From: Verrucomicrobiales bacterium
GTDB lineage: Bacteria > Verrucomicrobiota > Verrucomicrobiia > Verrucomicrobiales > DEV007
NCBI GenBank assembly: GCA_007123695.1
Contig: SLGN01000024.1
Span: 1 to 11,928 of the forward strand
Reading direction: 5' to 3'
DNA: 11,928 bases
A model generated the notes under the pieces. The model saw only the letters and a program-made list of their open reading frames with translations, was not told where the DNA came from and did not search any database. A program made the translations under genes and the position numbers. Shown in pieces: positions 1 through 6,542 of this stretch (position 1 is the first letter of the stretch; the number at the start of each line of letters is the position of its first letter).

Positions 1-701
1 AGGGGCAGCCCAGCCTCCAGCATCGCGAGGACGGGCTCGTGTACCGGCGCCGAGTCGCTCTCGACCTCGGTCTCGAAGGCGAGGCCCTCGCGTGCGGCGA
101 GCACGGCGATGCCATGACGCCCGAGGTCGCCGCTGAGCAGGACCGCGTCGCCGGGCCGGATGCTCGCCGAGCCGATGTCGAGCGCGTGCTCGACCCGTCC
201 CACGGCGGAGACGTTTAAAAAGACCCCGTCGCCCTTGCCCCGCTCGACCACCTTGGTGTCGCCGGTCACGACCGAGACGCCGGCCGCGTCGGCGGCGCGG
301 CGCAGCGAATCGAGGAGGCGCCGCAGCTCGGCGAGGGGAAGGCCCTCCTCCAGCACCATCCCCAGCGAGAGCGCCATGGGCCGCGCTCCGCACATGGCGA
401 GGTCGTTGACCGCTCCGTGGACCGCGAGCGAGCCGAGGTCGCCGCCGGGAAAGAAGCGCGGCGAGACCACGTAGCTGTCCGTGGTGAAGGCGAGGCGAGT
501 TCCATCGAATTCGAGGACCGCGCCGTCGTGGCGCCCGCGCGCCGGGGCTGCCGCCGCATCTCCCGGCCCGCGCCCCTCCAGCGTCGGAAAGACGAGGTCT
601 TCGAGGAGCTGCCGTGTCAATCGCCCCCCGCCCCCGTGTCCCATCTGCACGAGACCGCCCTCGTCGTGCGGCAGGGGGCAGGCGGGTGCGGGCGGGGTCA
701 T
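1..701 (-). CDS. hypE: Hydrogenase maturation protein HypE (carbamoyl dehydratase), C-terminus cut off by window edge
   Basis: HypE dehydrates the carbamoyl group that HypF places on its C-terminal cysteine, giving the thiocyanate that supplies the two CN- ligands of the [NiFe]-hydrogenase iron. The first 233 residues are visible, of about 340 usual for the family. They contain the start-proximal motif MGHGGGGRLTRQLLEDL (residues 20-36), then FTTDSYVVSPRFFPGGDLG, AVNDLAMCGARP and VVTGDTKVVERGKGDGVFLN, all typical of the HypE/PurM-like ATP-binding fold. The catalytic C-terminal cysteine lies beyond the left edge and cannot be checked. I chose the ATG at 701 because it leaves the usual short lead before the GHGGGG motif. 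It has no clear Shine-Dalgarno sequence, and the ATG at residue 20 is a poorer alternative. The gene follows hypD after an unusually long gap of 209 bases. Identity is certain from the motifs; completeness is unknown. Confidence 0.95.
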   Translation of the reverse strand, partial: MTPPAPACPLPHDEGGLVQMGHGGGGRLTRQLLEDLVFPTLEGRGPGDAAAAPARGRHDGAVLEFDGTRLAFTTDSYVVSPRFFPGGDLGSLAVHGAVNDLAMCGARPMALSLGMVLEEGLPLAELRRLLDSLRRAADAAGVSVVTGDTKVVERGKGDGVFLNVSAVGRVEHALDIGSASIRPGDAVLLSGDLGRHGIAVLAAREGLAFETEVESDSAPVHEPVLAMLEAGLP

Positions 702-724
702 GAGGAAGGCGGAGCGAGGGAGAA

Positions 725-811
725 TCAGGGCTCGGAGGGCTTGTAGACGACCCAGCCCGCGAGGCGGTCGAAGTCGCTGTCGGCGGTGTCAACTTGGTTG
801 ATTCCGATCAT
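725..811 (-). other. Candidate 28-codon micro-ORF in the hypD-hypE gap
   Basis: The 209-base gap between hypD and hypE contains a short frame starting at ATG 811 and ending TGA at 725. It encodes 28 residues ending DFDRLAGWVVYKPSEP. Its last 16 codons all end in G or C, as in the real genes here, which random sequence would seldom give. It has no Shine-Dalgarno sequence, and I do not recognise the peptide. The frame also stays open upstream of the ATG. A second short frame (789-893, 34 codons) overlaps it but has weaker codon bias. It could be a small protein, the 3' remnant of a decayed gene, or chance. Confidence 0.2.
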
Positions 812-910
812 GGGCGGACGGGATCGGCGGCGACGTTCGGGCGGATTGGTCAAAGGGACCCTCCTCCATCTGGGTTCCGATTTTGACTTTCATGGCGTGA
901 TGGCGAAATC

Positions 911-2050
911 TCAACACACTTCCCCCCGGTACCGGAAATACGCGGCGCAGGCGCCTTCGTCGGAGACCATGGGGGCGCCGAGGGGGCGGTCGGGGGTGCA
1001 GCGGCTTCCGAAATGGGGGCAGTCGGCGGGCTTGATCCGCCCCTGCAGGACGAGGCCGGCGAGACAGCCGCCTTCGGCCTCAGCGCCTGTTTCGGCATGC
1101 GCCGCCGTCTTCCCGTAGCAGCTTTCCCCCCCCTCCTCCGGCTCCAGGCCGAAACGCTTCGCGGCGTCGAAATCGGCGTAGGTCTCCGAAAGGCCGAGAC
1201 CGCTCGCGGGGAGGCCGCCGATGCCCCGCCATTCCCTCGGCACGACGCGGAAGACCTCGCGCAGCAGCGCTTGCGCGGGGGCGTTGCCCTCGCGCCGCAC
1301 CCAGCGGGCGTAGGCGTTCTCGACCTCGGCGCGACCGTCCTCGAGCTGGCGCACGCAGAGCAGCACCCCGCCGAGGAGATCGACGGGCTCGAAGCCGGTC
1401 ACGACGATGGGGACGCCGTGCCGGGCGGCGAGGGGGGCGTATTCCTCCCAGCCCATCACCGCGCAGACGTGGCCGGCGGCGAGGAAGCCCTGCACCCGGC
1501 CGCCGGGATCAGCGAGGATGGCCTCCATCGCCGGGGGTACGAGGACGTGGGAGCAGAGCATCGAGAAGTTTCCCAACCTGCGGCGCTTCGCCTCGCGCAG
1601 AGCGAGGGCGTTGGCCGGTGCGGTGGTCTCGAAGCCGACGGCGAAGAAGGCGACCTCGCACCCGGGGTTTTCCTCGGCGAGGCGGAGGGCGTCCATCGGC
1701 GAGTAGACGACGCGCACCCCGCCGCCCGCCGCCTTGGCACGCAGCAGGTCCTCGCGCGTGCCCGGCACCCGCAGCATGTCGCCGAAGGAGCAGAGGAGGA
1801 CCCCCGGACGCAGGGAGAGGGCGATGGCGGCGTCGATCATCCCCGCCGGGGTCACGCAGACGGGGCATCCGGGACCATGGACCAGCGTGAGCGAGGGCGG
1901 GAGAAGGGCGTCGAGCCCGAAGCGCACGATCGAATGGGTCTGGCCCCCGCAGACTTCCATGATCGTCCAGGGGCGGGTCGCGGCGGCGGCGATCTCGTCG
2001 GCGAGCTGCCGCACTGCGGCAGCGTCGCGGTATTCGTCGAGGTGCTTCAT
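911..2050 (-). CDS. hypD: Hydrogenase maturation iron-sulfur protein HypD
   Basis: HypD is the [4Fe-4S] scaffold that works with HypC and HypE to assemble the Fe(CN)2CO moiety of [NiFe]-hydrogenases in the cytoplasm. The protein is 379 residues, close to the usual 370-380. Visible signatures are EVCGGQTHS (C34), [11 protein letters not shown] (C62 and C65), [10 protein letters not shown], and the cysteine-rich C-terminal cluster region with C329, C344, C351 and C368 ([11 protein letters not shown], then [13 protein letters not shown]), the likely cluster ligands. I chose ATG 2050 because it gives the family-typical MKHLDEYRD start. The frame is open further upstream, but that would overlap the upstream gene. 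A GGGAG about 9 bases before this ATG sits inside the end of the UreE-like gene, whose stop is only 4 bases away, so the two are translationally linked. HypC, usually beside HypD, is not seen in the window. Confidence 0.97.
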   Translation of the reverse strand: MKHLDEYRDAAAVRQLADEIAAAATRPWTIMEVCGGQTHSIVRFGLDALLPPSLTLVHGPGCPVCVTPAGMIDAAIALSLRPGVLLCSFGDMLRVPGTREDLLRAKAAGGGVRVVYSPMDALRLAEENPGCEVAFFAVGFETTAPANALALREAKRRRLGNFSMLCSHVLVPPAMEAILADPGGRVQGFLAAGHVCAVMGWEEYAPLAARHGVPIVVTGFEPVDLLGGVLLCVRQLEDGRAEVENAYARWVRREGNAPAQALLREVFRVVPREWRGIGGLPASGLGLSETYADFDAAKRFGLEPEEGGESCYGKTAAHAETGAEAEGGCLAGLVLQGRIKPADCPHFGSRCTPDRPLGAPMVSDEGACAAYFRYRGEVC

Positions 2051-2054
2051 GCCT

Positions 2055-2552
2055 TCATGCTCCCGAGGCGTTCGCTTCGCCTTGGCCCTGAGACGTCCCC
2101 TGCCCGGGCACAAGGCCGAGGACTTCTGGCGGGATCTTGAGCGGTTTGAAGACCGTCTCGATTTCCTCGCAGGCCCAGCCCTCCTTGTCGATGGTCTCCT
2201 TCACGAGCGGGTCGCGGGTCACGCGCACCGCGCCGGGCCGGATCTCGATGGGAAAATGGAGGTTGCCGATGCGCCAGCCGACCAGGGCGGCGAGGGCCGC
2301 GGTGGGGGCGGGGATTTCGTAGACCGGCTCGCTTTCCTGCCGCACCACGTAGTCGGCCGCCTCGGTGCGGTGGATGACGCAGCCGTCGGCAAGGCGCGCC
2401 TCGAGGTCGAAGGCGAAGGCCGTGCCGTCCTCTGCCACGCCCTCCCAGCGGCGTTTGAGGAAAAGGCGTCGCTTCACCCAGAGCACGACCTGCTCCGATG
2501 CGGGGCGGTCGCACTTTTCTTCGAGGAGGCGGCGGATGGGGAGGGGCGTCAT
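2055..2552 (-). CDS. UreE-like nickel metallochaperone in the hydrogenase maturation operon
   Basis: This is a 165-residue protein resembling urease accessory protein UreE, a dimeric nickel chaperone. The match is clearest in the C-terminal domain: [19 protein letters not shown] (about residues 86-104) fits the UreE motif in which a conserved His of the G-N-x-H-x-P pattern binds nickel at the dimer interface; here it is H99. It is followed by [12 protein letters not shown], where UreE carries its next helix. The N-terminal part (residues 20-80) is beta-rich and fits the UreE N-terminal domain only loosely. The His-rich tail found in many UreE proteins is absent; the tail here is Gly/Gln/Ser-rich. 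The gene starts 2 bases after hupE and ends 4 bases before hypD. The setting suggests nickel delivery for hydrogenase rather than urease, because no ure structural gene is in view. The family is likely; the function is inferred. Confidence 0.75.
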   Translation of the reverse strand: MTPLPIRRLLEEKCDRPASEQVVLWVKRRLFLKRRWEGVAEDGTAFAFDLEARLADGCVIHRTEAADYVVRQESEPVYEIPAPTAALAALVGWRIGNLHFPIEIRPGAVRVTRDPLVKETIDKEGWACEEIETVFKPLKIPPEVLGLVPGQGTSQGQGEANASGA

Positions 2553-2554
2553 CG

Positions 2555-3181
2555 TCAAGCTTCCGCTCCAACCGCCTCGCCGCGATGCCCGGCGCGGCGC
2601 AGGGGCAGTGCGGCGAGGGCGCCTATGCCGGCGGCGGCGGCGGTGCCGAGGAACAAGCCGGCGCCTTCGGTCCAGGTGGGAGCGGCGAGGGCGTGTGCGG
2701 CGCCTTGGGAAAAACCCATCGCGGCGATGAGGAGACCTTTTGCGGCGAGGCCGGGACGGGCGCTGGCGAGGACGAAGGCTCCGAGGATGGCGATCAGCCC
2801 CAGCAGGGTCAGCGTGGCGGCGGCCGCGACGCCGGTGATGGCGCCGGGAGCTCCGAGTACGAGGCCTGCGGCGAAGGCGCCGACGAAAGCCGGGGCGAGG
2901 AAGAGACCCGAGCGCCTGAGCGCCGTCGCGGCGAGGGCCCCTGCGACGAGGGCGACGGCGAGATGGTCGAGGCCGGTGAAGGGATGCGCAAAACCGAAGA
3001 GGAAGGAATCGATGCGCTCGTCGAACTCGTCGATGTCCCATTCCGGATGGGGGTGGCCGGGGTGGGCCGAGAGCAATCCGGCGGCGAGTGAAAGGGCGAG
3101 CGCGAGAAGCGCGGCTCGGACCGCCGCCGGCGGTCGCGGGTTTGTTGGGGCGGGGAGGGGCGTTGGGGGGAGGCTGTCCAT
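2555..3181 (-). CDS. hupE: HupE/UreJ family nickel transporter
   Basis: HupE/UreJ proteins are small inner-membrane permeases linked to nickel entry for hydrogenase or urease. This one has 208 residues. A hydrophobic stretch (residues 20-38) ends in LLSA before HPGHPHP (40-46), which is the classic HupE pattern of a cleaved signal peptide followed by a His-rich, metal-binding N-terminus. Next comes the family signature HPFTGLDHLAVALVAGALA (66-84, with H66, D72 and H73), then further hydrophobic helices and GFSQGAAHALA (156-166, H163). ATG 3181 is the only reasonable start in this frame, although no Shine-Dalgarno sequence precedes it. It is followed after 2 bases by the UreE-like gene. The 104-base gap upstream carries an 8-base-pair inverted repeat and a tandem repeat, so hupE may start its own transcript. 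Confidence 0.92.
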   Translation of the reverse strand: MDSLPPTPLPAPTNPRPPAAVRAALLALALSLAAGLLSAHPGHPHPEWDIDEFDERIDSFLFGFAHPFTGLDHLAVALVAGALAATALRRSGLFLAPAFVGAFAAGLVLGAPGAITGVAAAATLTLLGLIAILGAFVLASARPGLAAKGLLIAAMGFSQGAAHALAAPTWTEGAGLFLGTAAAAGIGALAALPLRRAGHRGEAVGAEA

Positions 3182-3204
3182 GGCGGGTCCAAGATGGGGA
3201 AAGC

Positions 3205-3229
3205 CCCGCGCGATTGCAAGCCGCGCGGG
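3205..3229 (-). repeat. 8-bp perfect inverted repeat upstream of hupE
   Basis: CCCGCGCG (3205-3212) and CGCGCGGG (3222-3229) form a perfect, all-GC 8-base-pair stem around a 9-base loop. It lies between the stop of the BASS gene and the start of hupE, 24 bases before the hupE ATG. No run of T follows on either strand, so it is not a standard intrinsic terminator. It could attenuate read-through from the upstream pair of genes or shape the hupE leader. Confidence 0.5.
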
Positions 3230-3241
3230 CCTGCGGGTACC

Positions 3242-3297
3242 CGTGCGGCGAGGGAGATCACACCCGTTCCGTGCGGTGCCGGAGATCACACCCGTTC
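3242..3297. repeat. 28-bp tandem duplication spanning the BASS stop codon
   Basis: Two adjacent 28-base units (3242-3269 and 3270-3297) share their first 7 bases (CGTGCGG) and last 17 bases (GGAGATCACACCCGTTC), and differ only in the four bases between. On the minus strand the unit at 3270-3297 contains the last codons and TGA of the BASS transporter, so the unit at 3242-3269 is a second copy of the codons for E-R-V plus stop, lying just downstream. It looks like a local replication-slippage duplication. A nearby 10-base palindrome, CGGGTACCCG (3234-3243), abuts it. Confidence 0.85.
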
Positions 3298-4233
3298 GTC
3301 TTTTTGGCTGCTCCAGCGCCAGTATCCCGCGAGCAGGCTGCCGATCAGCGAGTGGTAGACGGCGCTGATGGCGCAGGGCACCGGTGCGGCGGTGCCGGGA
3401 AAGTGCTTCGTGGCGAGCAGTCCGCCGAGGCCCGAGTTCTGCATGCCCACCTCGACGGAGACGGTGCGGCGGTCCGCCTCGGCCAGGCCGAGCCTCTTTG
3501 CGGCGAGGTAGCCGATGCCGAAGCCGCCGGCGTGGAGCAGGGCCGGGGCCGCGAGGAGCCGCCAGCCCGCTCCGAGGACGAGGTCGCGGTTGTGGGCGAT
3601 GATGCTCGCGACCACCAGCACGATGGCGACGACCGAGACGAAGGGCGAGACCACGACGATACGGCGGGCCGCGCCCGGAAGATAGCGGTTCAGCAGCACG
3701 CCGAGCAGCACCGGGGCGACCACGACCTTGAATGTCTCGAGGCAGAGCCGCGCGGCGTCGATTTCGACGAAGGCTCCCGCAAGCCACTTCGTCAGTAGCG
3801 GCGTGAGCGCCACGGCGGCGAAGGTCGAGGCCGTCGTCATCGTCACCGACAGGGCGACGTTGGCGCGGGCGAGGTAGGCGATCACGTTCGAGGCGGTGCC
3901 CCCGGGGCAGCAGGCCACGAGGATGAGTCCCACCGCGAGTTTCGGATCGATCTCGGCGAGACCGAGGGCATGGGCCACGCTCCAGCCCAGCAGCGGCATC
4001 AGGGCGAATTGGCAGACGACCCCGACGAGGCCGGCGTAGGGAATGGCGAGGACTTTTCGGAAATCCTCGAAGGTCAGGGTCAGGCCCATGCCCAGCATGA
4101 TGGCCCCCAGACCCCAGCCGATCCAGTCGCTGCGGAACCAGGCGAAGCTCCTCGGGTCGGCCAGCGCCGCCGCGCTGGAGAGCAGGATCCAAAGCGGGAA
4201 GGCTCCGGTGAGGACGGTGAAGGCGCGGCGCAT
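3286..4233 (-). CDS. Bile acid:sodium symporter (BASS/SBF) family transporter
   Basis: This is a 315-residue integral membrane protein with about nine to ten hydrophobic segments, the usual size for bacterial BASS transporters. Family landmarks are IMLGMGLTLTFEDF (about 45-58), CCPGGTASN followed by VIAYLARANVALSVTMTT (108-134), and EVGMQNSGLG (261-270). The second and third correspond to the unwound crossover helices that bind sodium and substrate. Bacterial relatives carry bile acids, pantoate or other organic anions, so the substrate cannot be named from sequence. ATG 4233 lies 10 bases after the rlmI stop. GGAG directly abuts the ATG, which is too close to be a good ribosome site, so translation may be coupled to rlmI. 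The C-terminal E-R-V and stop lie inside a 28-base tandem repeat. There is no obvious link to hydrogenase maturation beyond shared direction. Confidence 0.9.
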   Translation of the reverse strand: MRRAFTVLTGAFPLWILLSSAAALADPRSFAWFRSDWIGWGLGAIMLGMGLTLTFEDFRKVLAIPYAGLVGVVCQFALMPLLGWSVAHALGLAEIDPKLAVGLILVACCPGGTASNVIAYLARANVALSVTMTTASTFAAVALTPLLTKWLAGAFVEIDAARLCLETFKVVVAPVLLGVLLNRYLPGAARRIVVVSPFVSVVAIVLVVASIIAHNRDLVLGAGWRLLAAPALLHAGGFGIGYLAAKRLGLAEADRRTVSVEVGMQNSGLGGLLATKHFPGTAAPVPCAISAVYHSLIGSLLAGYWRWSSQKDERV

Positions 4234-4243
4234 CTCCGGCAGT

Positions 4244-5413
4244 TCAGAAGCCCCCGACGCACTGGAAGGTGTGGCCCTTGAGGTAGGCCGTCTCGGGCAG
4301 GGTGAGGATCACGGGGTGGTCGCGGCGCTGGCCGTGGTCGGCGAGCAGCCGCAGGGTGCGTTTCGCATCGACCGAGGCGTCGGCGACGACGCCGAGGAAC
4401 TCGCGCGCGCCGACGTGGTGGCTGCAGCAGTAGGTCGAGAGGATCCCCTCGGGGGAGAGCAGCTTGAGGGCACGCAGATGGATCTCCTTGTAGCCGCGCA
4501 GGGCGTCGCCGAGGGCCTTGCGGCTCTTGGTGAAGGAGGGCGGGTCGAGCACGATCAGGTCGAAGCGGCGCTCCTCCGTCTCGGCCTGCTTGAGGAAGTC
4601 GAAGACATTCGCCTCGAGCGCCTCGACGGCGAGATCGTTGCGCGCGGCGTTGGCCCGGGTCGCGGCGACGGCGGCGGCACTGGCGTCGAGGGCCAGGACC
4701 GAGGCCGCACCGCCGCGGGCGGCGTGCAGGGCGAATCCGCCTTGGTTGCAGAAGCAGTCCAGAACCGACTTTCCCGCAGCGAGCGCCCCGACAGCGGCGT
4801 AGTTGTCGAGCTGGTCGAGGTAGAGTCCGGTCTTCTGCCCCGCGAGCAGATCGACCTCCTGGACGAGGCCTCCGATCTCGACGGGGAAGGGGCCGTCCCA
4901 TTCCCCCGCGAGCACGCCGACGCGGGGGCCGAGCCCCTCGGCCTTGCGGATGGGGGAGTCGTTGCGCTCGACCACGGTGATCTCGCCGAAGACCGCGCCG
5001 AGAGCCTCGACGAGGAGCCCGCGCCGCTGGTCCATCGCGAGAGTCAGGGTCTGCAGCGCGAAATGGTCGCCGTAGCGGTCGACGACGACGCCGGGCAGCC
5101 CGTCGGCCTCGCTCCAGACGAGACGGTAGACCGTTTCGGAAAAGCCGAGGCTCTCGCGCAAGGCGAGGGCGCGGCGGAGGCGACGCTCGAAAAAATCCGC
5201 GTCCAGCTCCTGCTTGCGGCGCGAGATGCGGCGCGCCACGATCTGCGAGGCGGGGTTGTAGATCGCGGTGCCGAGGGGGCGGTCGCGGAAGTCCTTCAGC
5301 GAGATCACCGAGCCCGGCTGCGGATCGCCGAAGATCTTCTGCACCTCGCTGGAATAGACCCAGTCGTGGCCGTGGAAGATGCGCGAGCGGGGTTTGACGA
5401 CGATGCCTGGCAT
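4244..5413 (-). CDS. rlmI: Class I rRNA methyltransferase RlmI-like (23S rRNA m5C1962)
   Basis: This is a 389-residue SAM-dependent RNA methyltransferase of the RlmI/YccW group (E. coli RlmI has 396 residues), which methylates C1962 of 23S rRNA. The N-terminal PUA-type domain covers roughly residues 1-75 (FHGHDWVYSSEV at 13-24). Then come AGQKTGLYLDQ (191-201), SAM motif I VLDCFCNQGGFALH (217-230), LDPPSFTKSR (289-298), and STYCCSHH (326-333), whose cysteine is the likely catalytic thiol of an m5C enzyme. I chose ATG 5413 (MPGIVVKPRSRIFHGHDWVY) because this is where family similarity begins. The frame is open 70 codons further upstream, but that stretch looks like non-coding sequence. It is the first gene of the minus-strand block, with the BASS gene 10 bases after its stop. 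The closest family function could also be a related RlmI-like enzyme with a different target base. Confidence 0.93.
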   Translation of the reverse strand: MPGIVVKPRSRIFHGHDWVYSSEVQKIFGDPQPGSVISLKDFRDRPLGTAIYNPASQIVARRISRRKQELDADFFERRLRRALALRESLGFSETVYRLVWSEADGLPGVVVDRYGDHFALQTLTLAMDQRRGLLVEALGAVFGEITVVERNDSPIRKAEGLGPRVGVLAGEWDGPFPVEIGGLVQEVDLLAGQKTGLYLDQLDNYAAVGALAAGKSVLDCFCNQGGFALHAARGGAASVLALDASAAAVAATRANAARNDLAVEALEANVFDFLKQAETEERRFDLIVLDPPSFTKSRKALGDALRGYKEIHLRALKLLSPEGILSTYCCSHHVGAREFLGVVADASVDAKRTLRLLADHGQRRDHPVILTLPETAYLKGHTFQCVGGF

Positions 5414-5637
5414 GGGCCGAGTCTGGACCACGAAAGCCGCCGAGTCAAAAGCCCCGCATGCATCCCGGTCGAACCCCGAGGGTCTCCGTCCCGCCCCCCT
5501 CCACGCCGCTGCCGCGCTGCGTAGGTCCGGCTCGCCTCCCCCGGATGGCACGGGAAATGCAAAGACGGGAGACAAAGCCGAGAGGCGAGGGGAGAGGCGG
5601 GCGTCGTCGTCTCCCCGCATCAACCCACAGCAAGAAC
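5414..5637. promoter_or_regulatory. Divergent intergenic region between rlmI and the NagD-like gene
   Basis: These 224 bases separate two genes reading away from each other, so both promoters should be here. On the minus strand, TTGACT (5443-5448) is followed after 17 bases by CAGACT (5420-5425), a weak -35/-10 candidate that would give a very short rlmI leader. On the plus strand I find no convincing promoter. GGGGAGA (5589-5595) and TCTCCCC (5610-5616) form a 7-base-pair stem in the leader of the NagD-like gene. The promoter location is inferred from gene layout, not from strong boxes. Confidence 0.4.
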
Positions 5638-6453
5638 ATGAGCAAAGGCTACCTGATCGACATGGACGGGGTCATCTACCGGGGGGCGGAGCCGATACCG
5701 GGAGCGCTCGAATTCATCCGCCAGCTCGTCAAGCGCGAGATCCCCTTCCTCTTCGTCACCAACAACAGCCAGCGGACCAAGCGAGACATCGCCATCAAGC
5801 TCCAGCGCATGGGCTTTCCCGTCGAGGAACACCACGTCTTCACCTGCGCCATCGCCACGGCCCGCTTCCTCGCCGGCCAGATGCCGGGGGCGACCGCCTA
5901 CGTCATCGGCGAGGGCGGGCTGCACCAGGCGCTCCACACCAACGGCTTCGGCATCGTCGACCACCACCCCGACTACGTCGTCGTGGGCGAGGGGCGCACC
6001 TTCACCATGGAGATGATGGAGGCGGCGGTGAACATGATCCTCGGCGGGGCGAAGCTCATCGCCACCAATCTCGACCCGAGCTGCCCGACAAGCTCCGGCA
6101 CCCGTCCCGGCTGCGGCGCCATCGTCGCCATGCTGGAGGCGGCCACGGGCGTCAAGGCCTTCAGCGTCGGCAAGCCCAGCCCGGTGATCATGCGCGAGGC
6201 GCGCAAGGAACTCAAGCTGCGCACCGGCGAGGTCACCATGATCGGCGACACCATGGACACCGACATCCTCGGAGGCGTCCAGATGGGCTACCGCACCATC
6301 CTCGTCCTCAGCGGCGGCACCGACCGCGAGCAATTGGAGAATTATGCCTACCGGCCCGACATCGTCGTCGGCTCCCTCGCCGACCTCTGCGGCGACGCTT
6401 TCTTCCGCGGCGGGGTGCTGCCCGTAGCCGGCTCCGCACGCCGCGTCGCCTGA
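5638..6453 (+). CDS. NagD-like HAD-superfamily phosphatase (HAD-IIA)
   Basis: This is a 271-residue cytoplasmic HAD hydrolase of subfamily IIA, related to NagD, AraL and p-nitrophenylphosphatases, which dephosphorylate small sugar or nucleotide phosphates. All four HAD motifs are present: motif I LIDMDGVIY (6-14, nucleophile D8 and acid D10), motif II FVTNNS (39-44, T41), motif III SVGKPSP (K179), and motif IV MIGDTMDTDILGG (201-213, D204 and D208). The C2-type cap lies between motifs II and III, including ATNLDPSCP and GCGAIVAML. I chose ATG 5638 because motif I then sits at residue 6, as usual. A longer open frame upstream lacks similarity. The Shine-Dalgarno sequence is poor (AAGAA). It is followed by an 89-base gap to the ceramidase-like gene on the same strand. 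The substrate is unknown. Confidence 0.93.
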   Translation: MSKGYLIDMDGVIYRGAEPIPGALEFIRQLVKREIPFLFVTNNSQRTKRDIAIKLQRMGFPVEEHHVFTCAIATARFLAGQMPGATAYVIGEGGLHQALHTNGFGIVDHHPDYVVVGEGRTFTMEMMEAAVNMILGGAKLIATNLDPSCPTSSGTRPGCGAIVAMLEAATGVKAFSVGKPSPVIMREARKELKLRTGEVTMIGDTMDTDILGGVQMGYRTILVLSGGTDREQLENYAYRPDIVVGSLADLCGDAFFRGGVLPVAGSARRVA

Positions 6454-6542
6454 TCGATGCGTTTCCCTCCGCAGCTCCCTGCCCTGATCGCGTCCCGGTG
6501 GACGCTTGCCAAGGGGCCGTAGGAGCGGTTTTTCTCGGAACC

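Noticed and set aside
2051..2113. Upstream extension of HypD to an ATG at 2113
   Set aside because: It would overlap the UreE-like gene by about 60 bases and add residues absent from HypD; ATG 2050 gives the family-typical start.
3191..3219. Possible minus-strand promoter for hupE: TTGCAA (3214-3219) and CATCTT (3191-3196) with a 17-base spacer
   Set aside because: Only 4 and 3 of 6 positions match consensus, and the start would fall almost on the hupE ATG, so support is too weak to annotate.
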